From NCBI GenBank assembly GCA_001557505.1, contig LSAX01000009.1:1798001-1862000 (forward strand): a stretch of 64,000 nucleotides of DNA, written 5' to 3'. Under the pieces are notes generated by a model that searched no databases, was not told the DNA's origin, and saw only the letters and a program-made list of their open reading frames with translations. This DNA comes from Reticulascus tulasneorum (taxonomy: Eukaryota; Ascomycota; Sordariomycetes; Glomerellales; Reticulascaceae). The position numbers and the translations under genes were made by a program. Within the stretch, counting starts at the first letter, position 1; each line of letters starts with the position of its first letter. This document shows positions 61,439-64,000 of this stretch, in pieces.

Positions 61439-62430
61439 ATGAGTCTCTTTTCATGGCTCGGGGAGCGAGCCTCGGCAATATACCCAGCTCAATGGTGCCA
61501 GGCATTTTTCATCCTTGGTTCGGCTGCGGTCCTCGCGATTCAGATTATCCCCAAATCCTCCAGAAGTTTCGTTCTCGACTATGGAGCCCGAGACCCAAAA
61601 GCTCCTGGCCGGGAGAAGTCAACAAGTCGTTCCGATCATTGGCTCGAAACCTTCATTAAACAAGTAGCCTCAAAGGGACAGGTTCCTCATTCGTGGTTTA
61701 TGCATTTCTACATCACTTCGGTAGCATGCTCTGTATTCTGGGCGTCACAATTTCTATGTACCGGATCGGTTCTGTGGTACATTGCTGGAGCCCAGGAGAA
61801 GTCGCCAACCCCTCCGATGGAGCTTTATCAGGTACTCCTGGCGTGGACATTGATGAGTTTCCAGGGCGGGAGAAGGCTTTACGAATGTCTTGCCATCATG
61901 AAGCATTCTTCCTCTAAAATGTGGTTCGTCCATTGGCTGCTGGGGATTTCCTTCTACTTCTGCATGAGTATCTCGGTCTGGATCGAGGGAGCTGGTAAGT
62001 TTCTCTCAATTGCAGTGATAAGACCCGTCTAACCATACTCACAGAGTCAATATTGCACCCTAAGCGGAAGGCGATCGACCTGTTCTCGCCGCAGAGGATC
62101 ATGGGCATTTTGATTTTCGCCATGGCCTGGCTCAAACAGCATGAGTACCACCAGTACTTGGCGAGCCTGAAGAAGTATTCGCTCCCGAATGACGGCATCT
62201 TTCGGTATATCGTTTGTCCTCACTACACCTGTGAGTGCCTCGTTTACCTATCGTTGGCAATTGCGGCCGCCCCAAGCGGCAGTTGGTTCAACCAAACGCT
62301 TTTGTGCGGCTTCTGGTTCATTATTGTGAACCTCGGAACCACGGCAACTGGCACCAAACGATGGTATGGGGAGAAATTTGGGCCAGAACAAGTGGCAGGC
62401 AGATGGAAAATGGTTCCTTTCATCTTCTAA
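61439..62430 (+). CDS. DFG10: Polyprenol reductase (Dfg10/SRD5A3 family)
   Basis: Two exons: 61439-61994 and 62045-62430 (phase G+AG), giving 313 aa. The family acts at the ER in converting polyprenol to dolichol, the lipid carrier for N-glycans and GPI anchors, using NADPH. Visible signs: several transmembrane helices, the Arg-Arg-Leu-Tyr-Glu motif (in Gln-Gly-Gly-Arg-Arg-Leu-Tyr-Glu-Cys) that precedes a steroid-5-alpha-reductase-type C-terminal domain, a His-Glu-Tyr-His-Gln-Tyr motif, Pro-His-Tyr-Thr-Cys-Glu near 62220, and the ending Trp-Lys-Met-Val-Pro-Phe-Ile-Phe, which is very typical of the family. The length fits. The start at 61439 is preferred over an in-frame codon further upstream because it directly precedes the first helix. 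The stop codon is 18 nt from the stop codon of ALKBH6 on the other strand. Confidence 0.92.
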
Positions 62431-62448
62431 ACTCGCTTGAGCTCCATC

Positions 62449-63319
62449 TCATCGCCTTGCAAACATGCCTAGTTTATTCCCAATTTTCGAAACCTTCATC
62501 ACATCACGATACGTCAGACTCGTCCTGGTTTCTCTTGCACTGCGACCGCTAGTAAAGTTGTCTTGCGAGCGGAGGAGTTCCCAATTAACAACCGTGTCTG
62601 CAGACAAGTCGATGTCTTCCTCGGTATCAGCAATCCCATGGAGATAGTCGGTATACAGGCTTTCGGTTGTGATTAAGAGACTCCGAGGTTCCTGTAGTAT
62701 TCTCCATATGGGTTTGGGATCTAAGGCACCGTCTTCTTTGCTCTGGTAAATGTTCAAACATAAACTGGCGCCAAGGCTGACAGTGCAAACCACGGGATGA
62801 TACGCGGCTCCATCCTGTACGATATGAGATTACGGCAACTAGATCCGCGGACCTACCCTGTACTTAACTTATGTGGCATGATTCCAACACCAGGAGTATA
62901 TTCGTTGATTAAGACGTGGTTCGGACGATTGTGGGGGCTGTTGGCAAAGAGATTGGTATCCAGTTTCTCTTGGGAGATCGGGAGAGATAGTATTCGGGAG
63001 ATGACAGGGTCGCTGAGCCATTGCGGTAGAGGAGCATCCAGCAGTTTATTTTGCACAAGATCGGAAGGCCACGTTTGAAGTCGTCGATGAGTCAGTTGCT
63101 TCCATCGAGGTTTGGGGGCATCGGCAATCTAGCGCAAAACAGTCAGAAGAGTCTCATAAGATTAGCCACGAAGACGGTCGTCACTTTTTGAAGAAGCACC
63201 TTCTCCTCCTCTTCAGATATGAAATCAGCTATGTAATATGCCGAGGCTGGTAGCTGCTTGATCCTGACGGATTCGAGGGACGCCGGCAAGCATTTGCCTT
63301 CGGCCCTGGAGGCATCCAT
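62449..63319 (-). CDS. ALKBH6: AlkB homolog 6-like Fe(II)/2-oxoglutarate dioxygenase
   Basis: Three exons on the minus strand: 63319-63185, 63128-62868 and 62814-62449, giving 253 aa. Exon 2 ends in Asn-Glu-Tyr-x-Pro-Gly-Val-Gly-Ile-Met-Pro-His-Lys and exon 3 starts Asp-Gly-Ala-Ala-Tyr-His-Pro, so the iron-binding His-x-Asp is built across the second splice. The second His lies in Tyr-Leu-His-Gly-Ile and the 2-oxoglutarate-binding Arg in Thr-Arg-Thr-Ser-Leu-Thr-Tyr-Arg. The order and spacing fit the ALKBH6 branch. Its substrate is unsettled; animal and plant versions have been linked to nucleic-acid repair or modification. The odd point is the second intron: the frame-correct exon ends at AAG, leaving an intron that starts TTAAGT and ends ACAG, one base away from a normal GTTAAG donor. 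A lost G at the donor would explain it. Confidence 0.85.
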
Positions 63320-64000
63320 GGTATACTCCTGCCTCCTCCCTGGACCTTCAAAAAAGGAGTGGGGGCTGGAAAAGTTTGACTTTGTCGCCCGTGCTCTCCT
63401 CAGCTCTCGGTGCCAGGTTCGACCTGGAAAGGTACGGTTTGTAGGAGATCGGTATGACAGCTGACGGTACGCAGCTGTGCGAGTCTGGGCAGACAGGCTT
63501 CAGGGCATCAAGAAAAAGGCCATGCACCAGCCTGGGAAGTTCCGAGGGTTGTTATCGAGAGTCAGTCTACTACTATCCGCATCAAAGAAGTGCAGATTGG
63601 AATGTGGAAGGTTTAAGGCTGCTGTGGCGCTGGAACAGAGGGGATCAGGGAGCTAAAATGACGATTTCGTTAGGTACGGTCCGTACGTGACGGGCGATTG
63701 ATTGTCCACGGGGATGGATGGATTCCTTCGGAACTGGTCAGCGAATAACTCAGCCAAACAACAAAAGATGGTCAAGGCTGCGTGATCGCGCTGGCCTGAC
63801 ACCCCCGGCGACTGGACTGCGCAAGGTAGATTTCTGGTAGAATTAGTAGAAGGTTGGAAATTGGACATATTAGACCAGCGTGGAAATGGCTGGGGGTCGG
63901 ATGCGATGGATGGGTGCAATCAAAAATTGCGGCTGGAGTCGCTTTAGGCCGCCGTACAAAAACAGGCGGGCCAATCAAAGAGGTGGCGATCAGACTTTGG
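63320..64000. other. Right edge, no supported gene
   Basis: Upstream DNA of the ALKBH6-like gene to the window end. Only short shadow frames were seen. Confidence 0.55.

Overview
The window comes from the nuclear genome of a filamentous ascomycete. Most protein-coding genes are broken by short introns (about 45-210 nt) with GTRNGT donors, CTRAC-like branch sites and YAG acceptors. The gene set includes a Yap-type bZIP factor, INO80 subunit Arp8, a Stm1-like ribosome factor, a Rua1-C regulator, a LEU2-type dehydrogenase and a Thr-rich GPI-anchored wall protein. Protein style suggests Sordariomycetes, possibly Hypocreales; this placement is inference. There are no bacterial-type operons, rRNA genes or CRISPR arrays, and I recognised no tRNA or intact transposon.

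Layout, left to right: a gene-free left flank (1-4946) whose last 618 nt are an ATG-free leader; bZIP factor (4947-6446, +) with a GC-AG intron; Stm1-like protein (9446-10950, +); MFS transporter (11894-13740, -); Arp8 (14277-16659, -); Pro-rich conserved protein (17771-18520, +); a 5.2-kb gap; Rua1-C-domain regulator (23700-25723, +) with a long leader and a uORF; a 7-kb gap; PHD-finger protein whose frame is broken once (32769-35193, +); 3-isopropylmalate dehydrogenase (36382-37786, +); Thr-rich GPI protein (40362-41474, -); a 5.6-kb gap; APH-fold kinase-like protein (47080-48279, -); TPT/DMT-type nucleotide-sugar-like transporter (49018-50507, -); PLOD-like type II membrane glycosyltransferase (52839-54590, +); DUF2235 hydrolase-like protein (56860-58789, +) with a probable AT-AC intron; Cys-rich membrane protein (59158-60378, -); polyprenol reductase Dfg10/SRD5A3 (61439-62430, +); and ALKBH6-like dioxygenase (62449-63319, -), which lies tail to tail with DFG10 with 18 nt between stop codons.

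Functionally this is mostly a housekeeping and regulatory neighbourhood rather than a metabolic cluster. One loose theme is glycan and wall biology: TPT transporter, Golgi-type glycosyltransferase, polyprenol reductase for dolichol, and GPI wall protein. These genes are scattered, on both strands, and I do not claim co-regulation.

The most notable signals are at exon boundaries: an AT-AC intron of U2-like type, a GC-AG intron, a non-canonical or one-base-deleted splice junction inside the iron-binding motif of ALKBH6, and a -1 frame change at a C6 run in the PHD gene. All gene models were spliced by eye, so exon limits follow frame continuity, splice consensus and family expectation, not transcripts.
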